Below, piece by piece: positions 53,065 to 64,000 of a stretch of 64,000 nt of DNA; the stretch's first letter is position 1, and each line of letters begins with the position of its first letter. Both the position numbers and the translations under genes were made by a program. The DNA is taken from contig OW051495.1 of NCBI GenBank assembly GCA_932521035.1, positions 6,820,001 to 6,884,000 of the forward strand, written 5' to 3'. The DNA is from Oscheius dolichura (lineage: Eukaryota > Nematoda > Chromadorea > Rhabditida > Rhabditidae). The notes below the pieces were generated by a model. The model searched no databases and was not told where the DNA came from. It saw nothing but the letters and a program-made list of their open reading frames with translations.

Positions 53065-55382
53065 TTAGGCCGTCTTGGCCTTGATCACATGGTTGGCCAT
53101 GTTCTCCAATTGGAGCAGGTTCAACTTGTACCCGTCCCAGTAGTCATTGGTTAAATATTCGAGGTTGTTCTCGGCACAGAAGGCCTTGACCAGCTGCATG
53201 GCTCGATTCAGATTACAGCGAGGCATCGTGGGGAAGAGATGGTGCTCGACCTGGTAGTTCAATCCTCCCCACAACCAATCGGTGAAGGCGCCCGGGGTCA
53301 TGTTTCTCGTGGTTAGGATCTGGAGGGCGGCGAAGTTGTTCAAGATTCTGGAGTTGGCTGAAGAGAGGTTCTGTATTTGACCAAGGAACACTTCCTTACC
53401 AGGATATTTGTCTACGGAGTTGTGGTTGAATGTAACGACTCCGGCAATGAGGAATCCGGAACCGAACTGGGAGATGAAGAAGAAGGCAGCGGCAAGGTAG
53501 ACATTGGGGAGACAGTAGAGTTGGAACAGGACCCAGATCCAGTGAACAGTGAGGGTCGACTGAAATGGAATGGTGTGAAATCAAAGAGGAAGAGCACTAT
53601 ACCTGTTCAAGGAAGGCTCTCTTCCTGTAGATCTTGAAGTCTGAGGAGTTCTCGGTGAAGGCCCAGAGGAGAGACTGAGTGCACCAGGAGGGACGGAGGA
53701 GAGGAAGCGTCAGGGTGAAGTACAGGTGCTGGTAGGGGATGAACTGAAAAATGTAGGTTGGGGATGGGAATATGGGAAGCCTGTGTGTTCGACTGATTTT
53801 CGAAGAATGCAGAGGATAACTCGATAAAAGTATCAAGTTCTCCCTGCCAGATACCCTGTCTCCTTACCTTCAGGAGGAACTTCTCCACCGGCTGCTTGTA
53901 TTTCTTCAAGTCAGCAGGGATGAAGGCGATCAGAGGAGCCAGGTCGATGTCCCCGTCGTGATCTATCACATTTGTGGCGGCGTGGTGTGTGTTGTGCTTA
54001 AAGATTGAGCAGTCAAATCTAATCACTACAAAGCTCACCTTGTCCTTCCACCAATCCATTGAGAATCCTTGCCCGAAATTGGAGAAGAAGACGCCGACCA
54101 AGTCGTTGAGTTTTCTGTTCTTGCTCGGCATGTGATGGCAGTATTCGTGAGCCAACCAGCCAAATTGTTGCCAGGCGATAGCTTGTACGCAAGCAGCCGA
54201 AATGTACCTGAACACCTCCATTTAGACAAGAGGAAAATCCTCTAACCATCCGAGATATTGGAGGTAGAAGGCGAGGAAGAGGATGGCCAGGGAGGAGACG
54301 CTCTTGTAGATGTACCAGGCTGGTTGGCTGTCCATCAGGCCCTCGTCGTGCATCTGTTTCCTCAACTTATCGAAACTGAGGACCATCTTCTTCTCCTACA
54401 ATTCCACATTCCGTATTCCACATTCTTTGATTCTACTACGAACGAAAAGCACACTAATCATTTTCGTGACTGTCTTATCAAATAATCCGATAAAGTGCCG
54501 GGGCCTTTGCCCCCTTCAGACGCGGAAGAAAAAGAAAAAAACTGTAGAAAAAGGGAATCACCTGTTCGATGGAAATGTCATAGGCCGCGATATTGACGTC
54601 GGTCTTGTCGAACCTCTTCTTCAGCTGTTCCTCCAGGTCCTCCGACTTGTCCCATGCTCCCTTCTTCAGACCTTCCAGTTGTTTGTAGGCCTTGTCTGAT
54701 CCCTCGTGGAAGGCATGGAAAATGTGGGTAGCGTCGGAATTGCTGAAACGAAAGCGTTGAATATTCACCAATCCAAGTGGTTCTTCCACCTCCTAGTAAA
54801 AAAGTAACGTACGCGTATTGCCTAATAACAGCTCCTCCGGGGTGTTTGAGGATCATCTCCTCGCTTACGTGGAGCCATTTTCCGTCTACCTGAAATTGAC
54901 CAAATTGTCTAGACACTCTTTCGACGTCCCTGGCTAAAGGGCGCATTGATCGTTCTATGTGGGAAATCGCGCCACCCTGCCGACAAAACTGAACACACAA
55001 CTGGCGCGTTTTCCCGGGTGGACAGAGAGGAAGTCAGACGGGAGGACCCCGAACGAAGGCTTTCACGTGAAATTGTGGAAGTAACTGAAAGTATGAAGGA
55101 GGAAAGTGGGTTGAATCATTCCCTTCATCTTTATGTTAGGAGTTCTCGGAAGCTACTTGAGAAAGCGCTTAATTTTCTCTTGGGGCTCGTTTATATTCAT
55201 GCCAACCAAAAGAGGGTATTAAATTAATAAGAAAGCTTCTTTGTTCTTGCAAAATACTACAGAAAGTACAAAAATTCGCCGAAGCCCCATTGAGGGCGAG
55301 TGCACTACGATTAGGAGGGTGCATAAGTCTCTCGCACTGAACTGACCTTGAGTCGGAGCCCGGCCTGCTTGGTGGCTGTCAT
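53065..55382 (-). CDS. fat-3: Front-end (delta-6 type) fatty acid desaturase, FAT-3-like
   Basis: Endoplasmic-reticulum enzyme that desaturates C18 fatty acids on the way to arachidonate and EPA. Nine exons with consistent phases: 55382-55347, 54889-54813, 54742-54562, 54395-54247, 54207-54039, 53996-53868, 53743-53603, 53559-53400 and 53357-53065. Length 444 aa against 443 in worm FAT-3. The N-terminal cytochrome b5 domain carries the heme motif HPGG (His28). The three histidine boxes are HEYCHH (168-173), HNTHH (205-209) and QVEHH (383-387); the Gln in the last is the signature of front-end desaturases. The sequence follows FAT-3 rather than FAT-4 across its length (for example the start MTATKQAGLRLK and the end HVIKAKTA). 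The first exon is 36 nt and lies 457 nt from the second. AATAAA hexamers are at 52982-52987 and 52993-52998, beyond the stop codon of the BED gene. Confidence 0.97.
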
Positions 55383-55644
55383 TGCGACGGTCGCCGGCTA
55401 GAATGAACGATAGATAACGAGGTCCGCAAAAAGCAGCCGGGATTCCCACGTTCGTGAGAATAAGGCACGCCCCCCTTTGCTTGCGGAAGTGCAGCTGGCC
55501 GTTGGCCACCGGCTGGCAACCGTCGATACTCTTTTCTGGCACTCCCCTGCTCATTTCGATTTTTAGACAAGCTTGCTTAAAATGTTTATTTGCTAATAAG
55601 GGAGGGTAGATGTAGAGAGAAGATGCTATAGAGAAGTTGAAGGT

Positions 55645-58600
55645 TCACGACGGTTTCCTGCAAAGTATCCTGTTTACCTTTCCGGATAACCTACAGTTGA
55701 CAGGCCCTCTTGTTTATGAAATGAGCTCCCTCGCCAGGGTTGGTCATGGTATAAACATTCTGTGCTCCCATAGCGGTCACGAAGTAGTCTGTTGGGTCCA
55801 GTATGCCCGAGAGAGTCGCGTCGATGAGTCCAAGTACAATGTACCCCTGAACCAAATTCCTCGGTGACACAGAAATCGTACCCTGTCCTCGAGTCTCTGG
55901 ATTGCATCAACGAACCATTCTTTATCTCCATCAGGTCTAAAAACTACTGGTTGAACTTTGTTCAGCGAAAAACTAACTGCGTCTGGGCAAAGAGTATTGC
56001 GAAGCCAGGCTTGCCGTTGGGAACATTGGAATACGTGGTACTGTTCAGATAGAAGTTGATCGCACTGGAAGAGGTGATATTTGTGTAATCAAAGGGGGAT
56101 TTACTTGGTCAGATCCAGAACACTCAACGAAGGTCCAGTAAGGTTTCCAGTATCAAACATCTCTTCGATGTCGTTGGTATCTTTGACCGTTCCGCCAGGG
56201 TAAAACGCTTTTCGAACTCCTAACATGTCTGGGTTGTCTAGGGGAAGTGTACTTACCGCTAAGAGCCAGTAAAGTCTCACTGGCTCCCGAACTCAAACTG
56301 ACATTTGCTGCTACAGTTAGCACAGTATGATGTTGCTGATAAACACTCGAATTTTGAGTTCTACTGTCCTACCTCTCCAAACCAAACTCCCTTGCTGTTT
56401 GGGTCAATTTCGTCAGTCGAATCGATGAAGAAGGAGAAGTAATACGTTGTGTCTTTTGGGTCACATGGACCCAAGGCTGAAAATCAAAAGATTGGACCGT
56501 GAATCGGGAGAGATGAACTAGTAGTTCCGGGAGTCGTTGAAGAGGCAGTTGTTGTGGCCGCCGTTGTGGTTGTTGTCGAAAAAGTAGTAGTTGTAGCAGC
56601 CAGTGTCGTCTCATTGAATTTTGTGTCTAAATCATTCGATTCTTTCGTATAAGATACACCAACATTGTTCACAAAACTGTCCATAGTACCCAGTCGGGCA
56701 GCTGCAGACGCCAAAACTAGAAGATCCTTCATTCTGGCACAGGAGTTCAGAACAATCGTCGCCGTGGTATCCATCGTTACAGACACACGCACCAGTAGCG
56801 AAGTCAGTTTGTCCAAAAGGAAGTTCACAGACCACGTCAGGCATCGGAAGCTCATAATAAATAGTTCGAGAGAAACCCGAGCCGTCGGAAGTTGTCCCGT
56901 GTGCTATGAATTTCACAAAGGAGCCGTTATTCTAAAGTATTCAGGGAATAAGGCGAGATAGAGAGTTACCAGAGTGAATGAATCTGATACGTATTGATAT
57001 GAGCATGTGGAAGGATCCCGGGGAGCAAAGAACCAGTCCGCTGATTGGCCTGCAGTCCATGGTTCGTACAAATTATCCATTGGCACAATTTCAAGGTTTT
57101 TCAACGCTGCCCCTGGATCGCCTGACAAACGGAAAACAGCCCTGGATTGCTGATCCACTGGAAGGCTCGAATTTACCGGTAGATAAAGCAGCCCCTACCG
57201 ATCAGCGGTTCCGATATTGGGAAGTCATCGAAGTCAGCGTCGATTGATGCAAATCCGGGTATGACTCGAATAGGTGAGACAGCGCGAACTTGAAGGAAAC
57301 AACTTCCATTATTCGTTTTGAGGTGCAACAGCCAACTGCCTGGTTTTATGTTGGTGGGCAGGTCAATTTGAAGGATGACCGCAGCTGTATCCGCAAACAG
57401 TGTGGTATATTTTGTGGGAGTATCTGAAGTTGTTTATAAGATTGGATCAGAGCTTATCATTACCGAGTTGGTCCGTTATGGAGATATTGTTCCTGACTCC
57501 GTCCCCGGTAATATCCAAGACGATCCTCGTTGCTTTAGTCTCCACTGTGAAGACGAACTGTACTCCATTGGCACAGTATTCCCACCCGCCATCATAGACC
57601 AGGACATCTTCACTGAACGCTTCGTCGACTATTTTATTGAACTGTAAGACTCTTTATTCTTTGCTGTCGTGTGATTACCGTGTTGAGACTATTTTGTGTG
57701 AGAGGAAGGATCCTTCCGCCCGTCAGCCTAGCCAGTGGGGAGAGTCGTGGATCAGATGGCTGTTGAGGAACAACGATGCCTTGTTGAGCATAAATCAAGT
57801 TTATCTGAAGAGTAGAAGCGGTTCAGAGGGTTTGTACTTGGGCTCCAAGTCTTTGTTTTGGAAGGATGTGGCTCGATAGGGTAAGGTCGCTTGAATTTGA
57901 ACCAGTTATTAGGAAAATGGTAGCAGATGGCTGGACTACGGTCATGAAAGCCTGGTGGACAGCATCCAACGATCTTGTGGGGATATGCTGGGCCTTGGAG
58001 AAGTTGGTCATGGCCGAATTGAACTCATTCTGGAATCTGACGCTATCAAACGTCGATGAGACGACGTGGACATCTGAAGAGCTCTCTTCCCAGGCTATAC
58101 TTGGAGGACAAACTCGTTTCATCGAAAGTAACCAGAGTGTATTGTCTAGGGTTGGAAGGGTCGGCGGTATCTCCTGTAAAATTTTGAACCAAACTCTTCA
58201 GATAAATGGAAACGAGGAGCATGTCGACGTTGGTGTTCACAACAAAGAGTAGTTGCTCGTAGTTCCTCTCCATAGCATCTGCTGCCATCATAAAGTTCAT
58301 ATTCGGACAGACACCTATGTGGATCAATTGAGACAAGTAGTGGACGCTTACGGGACTCGCAAAACTCCCCAATATATCCAGGAGGACAGCTGCAGAGTCC
58401 TTCATAGTGTCCATTACTTATCGTTCCATTATTCTGGCACTTCTTCACTTCACAGTATGTTCCCCCATAGTACGTGTCATCACAATAGCATTCCTTTGCT
58501 AAGTCTGTCACCAAGTATATTATCCAGAAAACCCTCTTACCGCTCCAAAATCCTCCATTCAGACAGACACCATAAGGATAGTAGCAATACGCCCTTTGTG

Positions 58601-61600
58601 ACCGTTGTAAGGTGTAATTAGGCAGGGTGATGACCGTCTAGAAGAAGTGAGAGCGAAAGATCAGCATAGCTACCTTTATAATGTACTGGTCATTGGGAGA
58701 AGCACACCCGAACGATGTCGTGAAGGGCGCTTGCTGGGAGCAGCCCGCCGTAACTTCTGTGTTACTTCTAAAACCCTTTTTCATTATTTTTCAATGGAAA
58801 ACGAACGAATAAACGATCTGACCAGTCGAGCTGAGGATAGTTATAGCTGTGTTTTGTACTCCAGGAGTGTTGGTCAGATTGGAGGCAGAATAGACTGTCG
58901 GAAGGTAGGCGTCAGTACCTAAAAGTTGAATTGTTTTACACAACAAAAGAAATAGACCATAATTGAGAATTCTTGTAAAATTGGTATTACCAAGAGGAAG
59001 GAACGCTGTGGTGGCTACTTCGTCGAACTGAAGTAGGTGGTTGTTCACGTCTAATGAAAGCTTACCTTTGTGATAATCTTCCACGAACACTGATCATCTC
59101 CACTATTTGTTTGTGCCTCGACAATGATACTGAAAACTACTGATGACAACAGCAGACACCTTACTTATTCGCAGGATCATCAAACAGATCACTCGGGATT
59201 TCATAAATTCCCAGTGTTGGAGCAGTACTAATTGCAGTGGCCGGTTGGCTGTTGATCTTGACAACAAAACCTGTAGATGTCGCTGAATTGATGACAAAAT
59301 AGGTAGGGTTCCCAGATTTCAACATGACGGAGTCCGTGATCCCTATGGTGCAGTTGTTAGGCACCTGCTCGCTGACAACTTCTGTTCCGGTGAAAACGGA
59401 CCCATACAGGGACAAGAACTGAAAAGAGGGGTGACGGATGATAGCTCCCTACCTGAGTTATCGTTCCTGTTTCATTAGCACTTGTGCCCGCGTCTATGTA
59501 AAGACCGCCCGTAGTGAATGCATACTTCTGATAGTACGACAGGTTGTTCACAGCATTGCCGTATGCCTGGCTTCCGATTACGTTTATCTGGGCGAATTTC
59601 GAGACTGCATGAGATCTATAGCAGCTATGTGCGCTTTGAGACGTCAAAAAAGTTACAGTATGACACTCTCCGTTGTAGTATTAGCCGGAAGAGCATCCAA
59701 GAACAGGAAGATTGGCGACTTGTCCAGTCGCACTGCATCCAATGCGGAATCCAAAGCACCCAGTACATCTAGGGAAGTAGCAAATGATGCTCTAAACCGT
59801 TGTAGTAGTCCCATAAAAGTATTGGATTACGAATAGGAGATACCAGCTACGGCCGAGAGGAACCTTTGTTTTTCATAGAAGACCGTGGTGTTGGAGATGG
59901 AAGAATCGTTGTCTGTAATTTGGTGTACCATAAATAAGACAGTATACCTGTTGAACGGATGGTATCAAACGTCGTTAGGACGTACTCATCATAAAAGGAA
60001 TTCACCAGCATTGCTGTCAAGCCACTGACAATCGCGTCGTTGTACTTTGCTTGAGACCAAGAAGCTTGAATCACTACTCCGAGAGATCTTGATGTGCTCC
60101 CCAGTTGATCGAACGGGCTGGGATAACAGATAGCTAGAAGCGAGACAATATGGAAGAGGTGGAAAGGATACCCTGGTCGCAGAAATCTCCGGTGACTCCT
60201 TGTGGACATGTGCACAGCCCTTGCCCATTTCCCGGGAATTGATTCACTGTATAGAGGCCGCAATCGGGAATGCCACAATCGGTAGATCCATTGAATCTTT
60301 TGGGGCAACTGCAAGTTCCGTCACCATTGTCTGTTCCCCCATTGAAACACTGGAATGAAGGGCGAAAGACGGTGTCTGCAAGGAATTTTAGTCTATTCAC
60401 TGGGAGAAATACCCATATGAACTCCGAATCCAGGAATCAAACGAACATTGTTGCGGCTTTGCCCGTCGGTGAAAGTTAACCTTTGTCTGAAACTTTAGCT
60501 TTCCGACTTCATAACGATCAACAATACATATAGCTGCCCGTGCTGGCCAACTCCACAATCCCAAATCGAATGGGATACGAGCAATCATTTGTGATATTGA
60601 AAAAGTCAAAGATTTCGGAATTGATTTCAACTGAAGTCAGAGATTCTGCTGGAAAACCAATAGTTTGTCCAGTTAGATAGTTGTCCATTCCTAAAATGGA
60701 TGAACTGATCTAGCTGGACTTTGTACCAGCAGTGAGGTAGGGGTGCCCGATGTCGACATCCTCGTTATCAGAATAGGCAAGAAGGGCCGTCGTTGTGGTT
60801 GGTGCAAGAGCTTTCACTGTCCACTCCCCGCCACCCACGACATTGACGATCTTGTCTTCTACTAACTCCAGTACCTGAAATTCCTATTAAAAGAAGATCC
60901 TCCGTCTAACTTGGTTATATTTGTAGGTGATTCCTTGGAGTTCTCCTCCAGTAACGTCAGTCAAACTTGGGACTATAAATTATGCTCCTCTGTCAGATTT
61001 ACGCAACTCACAATCTGTTCCAGGTTTCACAGTCACAAATATTGTGACATTTCCATATTGGGTGCCAGTAATTTGCATAGCCGCTGTTGTTCCAAAGTTC
61101 CAAGCAACTACTTCTGAAGCAGGAAGAGTAGGCAAGACGGCGTCGAAAATCTGCACGCTTTGTTGATCAATGGTTGACTGTTATCTACCGTTAGAGGACC
61201 GTTTAGATCCGCAGGATCCATATAGAAGACATCACCCAAAGTGACCTTAGCTACTCTGTGAAAGCTGTCAAAGTTCCCTTTCGTGTTGGCAATAAAATAA
61301 GAGATTCTGTTCCTCCAAGCTAGTGACTTGAAAATCAGACGGTCTTCAGAATTTTGAGAAGAGGCTGTATTGGTTGGAAGAGAGATATCAGAGTCGGGGG
61401 AGGCAGTCAAAACTATCACATCGGAGAAGGCTGTCATTGTTGAGGCACTGGAATACCTTTTTTTGCAAATAAGCGGCCGAAATTACAAGGATTGGGCAGC
61501 TAGAATGGCTTCATTGGTGGGTTGGGTATCGTATCCAGCTCCTAAACTGATCCCTTCGATATAGACCAGCATCTCGTTGTAAGTGGCTAATTCCTTCTTC

Positions 61601-62569
61601 TGCATAATGAATCCCTTACCTAAACAGACTATTTACTGGCCCATCCAGGCTACTCACTAGAGTCGAGATAACTGACTACGATGAAAGAATTGTACACATC
61701 TGAAGAGTTTCTACTGGCCAAAGTAAGAAGCAGGGCCATCAAGTGTTGAGCCACTTTGATGTCTTGATTAATAACCAAAATGAGAGAGGACTGCTTCCTG
61801 GAGAAGTCTCCAGCCACAGCAGGGAGACATCTTCTTGGCTCGCAATTTACTGTGGCCACTCCAGGTGGGCAGGAACACCTTCCTCCAACTTGAATTCCTC
61901 CGTGAAGACATCTAGAGATTTTTAGTGGAGAATCACTTGGCCTTACTGGACTATTTCACAGGAAGAACCGGAGTAGAACTGTTTACAAGCACAGGTGGCA
62001 TTAGGAAGGAGAACTCCTCCATTGGAACAAGATTCAGCCGGATCAGAGACGTCGGCTGGTGCTGAGGGCAAAGGTAGTGAGTCTAAACATCAATGAGATC
62101 ACTTGAGTTCAGCTACCACGCCGTGAAAGATAGTAAAATTGTAGGTCCGCCGTCGCTTCTACCAGCTTCTCAATACTTTCCTTTGTGTGATCTGTTGAGA
62201 AATAACCGTGGAAGACAACACTCAGCCGCGGTCGTTTCTCTCCGTGGATTCTGAACAGGTATCTACGAGCAGTTCAATAAGACTCACTCAAAGTGGTCGA
62301 TGAAATTGAGCAATCCTTCTGCTACCGATTCTAACTGTAACACAGTCTATTTGAACAATAATCCCTCACTCTTTGCTTGATTTTGTTTTCTGCCGGCCAA
62401 AATTCAGCTCTGTTTGTCAGGAATGGGCCGACATCTTCCGGATTTATTGGTGAAAAGGTTCCCTTGACTTCATAATGATTCACGGCTCCTGTGGATTATG
62501 TTCATTTTACAAGGAGAAAAACGAAGTACCTATTAGAAGAGGAAGGAGAACGAGGAGGCAGCAATGCAT
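55645..62569 (-). CDS. Large secreted EGF / VWA-like / mucin-linker protein (copy A)
   Basis: Begins at ATG 62569 with a signal peptide (MHCCLLVLLPLLI) and ends in a 13-nt last exon (55657-55645, KPS stop). More than 25 short exons; I resolved many but not all, so the length (about 2,000 aa) is approximate. The layout repeats EGF modules followed by large domains. EGFs lie near 62040-61950 and 61915-61845, a pair at 60355-60178, then 58600-58375 and 56835-56680. Between them are segments of VWA-like pattern (LILVINQD, LGVVIQAS, LLFVVNTNVD) that lack the metal-binding DxSxS motif. A Thr-rich linker lies at 56630-56515, followed by a conserved C-terminal domain (DPTDYFVTAMGAQNVY). This general layout recalls nematode secreted EGF/VWA proteins such as the IRG-7 group. 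A paralogue lies directly upstream. AATAAA at 55585-55590. Confidence 0.8.
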
Positions 62570-62882
62570 GAAAAGGTTGTACAAAATCCGTTCCTTATCA
62601 GCTTGATCGAGGGATCAAAAAGGAGTTGGGTGGAGCAACTCTTGTAAGTGGAACACTTCCCTTATTGTTTCCAATAGGTACTTCTTCGTTTTTATAAATG
62701 GTTAGTTTCCCAGAGTAGCTCTTCTGTACTTTTAGAAGAACTTTTGATCGCCCGTTGCACTTGAAACTCTCTCACATGCACCTAACATCTCCTTTTCTTT
62801 CCCGCTTTCTGAGTTGACCAAAAGGTGACAAGAAGATTATGCCGCCTGTGATAAAGGGTGTTACACCTTGAGTCGTCAAAAG
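62570..62882. other. Spacer between the two EGF/VWA-like paralogues
   Basis: About 310 nt between the poly(A) signal of copy B and the start codon of copy A on the minus strand. It must contain the copy A promoter or, if the two are co-transcribed, the trans-splice region. No TATA box is obvious. Confidence 0.45.
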
Positions 62883-62965
62883 TTTATTCTCAACAATGTG
62901 TAAAATTCAACGACAGCAGATTATAGACACCGGATTATGCGTTTCCGTGCTGGAACAACTTCTCC

Positions 62966-64000
62966 TCACACTGGCTTGCTGAAAAGGGCGAATTGTACTT
63001 CTTTTGTGAATGGACTTACATTTGACAGGCTCGTTTGTTGATAAACTGGGCAGCACTAGTTGGATTTGTCATATTGGGATAGACATTTGAAGCGCCCAGC
63101 GCGGAGACAAAGTAATCCAGTGGATCAGCTCCCAGGAGATAGGCGGCAGTTACTCCAAGCACATGGTAATTCTAAAAAATGGATAATTGGAGAATAAAGT
63201 GGCAACAAACAGCGTCTCGCAGTTTTTGGACAGCTGCTCCAAAATCTTCTTTACTCCCGACAGGTCTAAAAGAAGAGATTCGTGGCTGAGACACTCATGA
63301 AACTAACTGGGATTGGGCAAAGAGTACAGCAAACCCAGGCTGGGCATTCACGGGAACCTGAGCATAGTTGGTTGCCAAAAATTGATTAATGGCGCTGAAA
63401 CGGTTAATTACATTTTATGTGTGTCGATGCGATTGTTTTACTTTGTGAAATTCAAATTCGGATCCGGATCTCCGTCTAAAATAGTATTTTCAAGGGCATC
63501 AAATGATGCAGATATAGAATCCGTCGAGTTGACGACACCTTCGGGATAGAAAGCACTGTTGACACCTGAATATGGGGTTCTTTCCTTTAATTTCTCTTCT
63601 CATCCCACCGCTAAGAGTGAAAAGAGTCTGGCCACCATTGATGTCTACAGTATTTCCGACATTCAAGACCGTTGTAGCCTCCTGAAAATTAGTCCAACTC
63701 TTTTCCGGGGTCGGCGAATACCCCGTTGTAGAAGGCAGGTGGTCCGAATGGGTTGACAAAGCTGGCATCGGCAAAGAACGAGAAGTAATATGTCGTGAAG
63801 GCTGGAGCACACGGCCCGAGGGCTGAATCAATTTGTCATAATTCATGGATGCAAAGTTTTTACTTGTGGTCCCCGTAGTAGTGGAAGGTGTAGTTGTCGC
63901 AACTGTTGTCGTTGAAGGGGTCGTTATAACTATGGTTGTAGGGGTCGTGGTTTTGACTGTGGTTGAAGGAGCTCCACTGCTGGATGCAGAACTCGAACTA
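62966..64000 (-). CDS. Large secreted EGF / VWA-like protein (copy B), 5' part outside window
   Basis: Only the C-terminal portion is in the window. From the right edge it has a Ser/Thr/Pro mucin-like linker (64000-63868, repeated TTTP-type units). Then comes the segment beginning ALGPCAPAF with TTYYFSFFADAS, an INQFLATNYAQ-containing segment ending PGFAVLFAQSQ (about 63400-63307), and a DPLDYFVSALGASNVY segment (63160-63060). The last exon is 13 nt (62978-62966, KPV stop). Each has an obvious counterpart in copy A, with the same intron phases and the same 13-nt last exon. AATAAA at 62883-62888 ends the gene. EGF modules are expected upstream of the window edge by analogy only. Confidence 0.8.

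Overview
The window is animal nuclear DNA, and the gene content points to a nematode. Proteins that I read through their introns match, in layout and motifs, the worm proteins MBK-2 (DYRK2-type kinase), PIG-1 (MELK-type kinase), HDA-1 (class I histone deacetylase) and FAT-3 (front-end fatty acid desaturase). Most introns are very short (25 to about 60 nt, with tttcag or ttttag acceptors), and several start codons sit a few bases after a naked splice acceptor, as in spliced-leader trans-splicing. It is clearly not a compact Caenorhabditis layout: mbk-2 is spread over almost 16 kb. I cannot name the species.

Layout. 1-4.9 kb: no gene recognised, one clear 93-nt-arm inverted repeat. 4.9-21.2 kb, minus strand: mbk-2, with a conserved kinase end in a dense exon cluster (5.5-8 kb) and a variable N-terminus fed by three alternative first exons (14.1, 18.7 and 21.2 kb) whose reading phases all fit. 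21-28 kb: purine-rich, nothing certain. 28.2-30.7 kb: small genes, namely a single-pass membrane protein possibly followed by a second tiny cistron, a 69-aa secreted peptide on the plus strand and a secreted peptide on the minus strand. 33.8-36.7 kb, minus: pig-1/MELK, 14 exons fully resolved. 37.9-38.3 kb, plus: a 108-aa secreted protein. 39.2-41.5 kb, minus: class I HDAC, 11 exons. 42.1-45.2 kb, minus: a 439-aa protein I do not recognise, with a tRNA-Cys gene inside its first intron. 48.8-51.0 kb, plus: an MFS-like multi-pass transporter. 51.7-52.9 kb, plus: a two-finger BED protein. 53.1-55.4 kb, minus: fat-3, tail to tail with the BED gene. 55.6-64 kb, minus: a tandem pair of large secreted EGF / VWA-like / mucin-type proteins, the second cut off by the window edge.

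The genes do not form one pathway. mbk-2, pig-1 and hda-1 are developmental and cell-cycle regulators in worms, fat-3 makes C18 polyunsaturated fatty acids, and the EGF/VWA pair looks like an expanded extracellular family. I see no bacterial-type system, no CRISPR array and no intact transposon. The most unusual items are the EGF/VWA tandem pair with its 25-nt intron, the unrecognised 439-aa protein, and the alternative promoters of mbk-2. Exon boundaries come from reading splice signals and phases by eye, not from transcripts.
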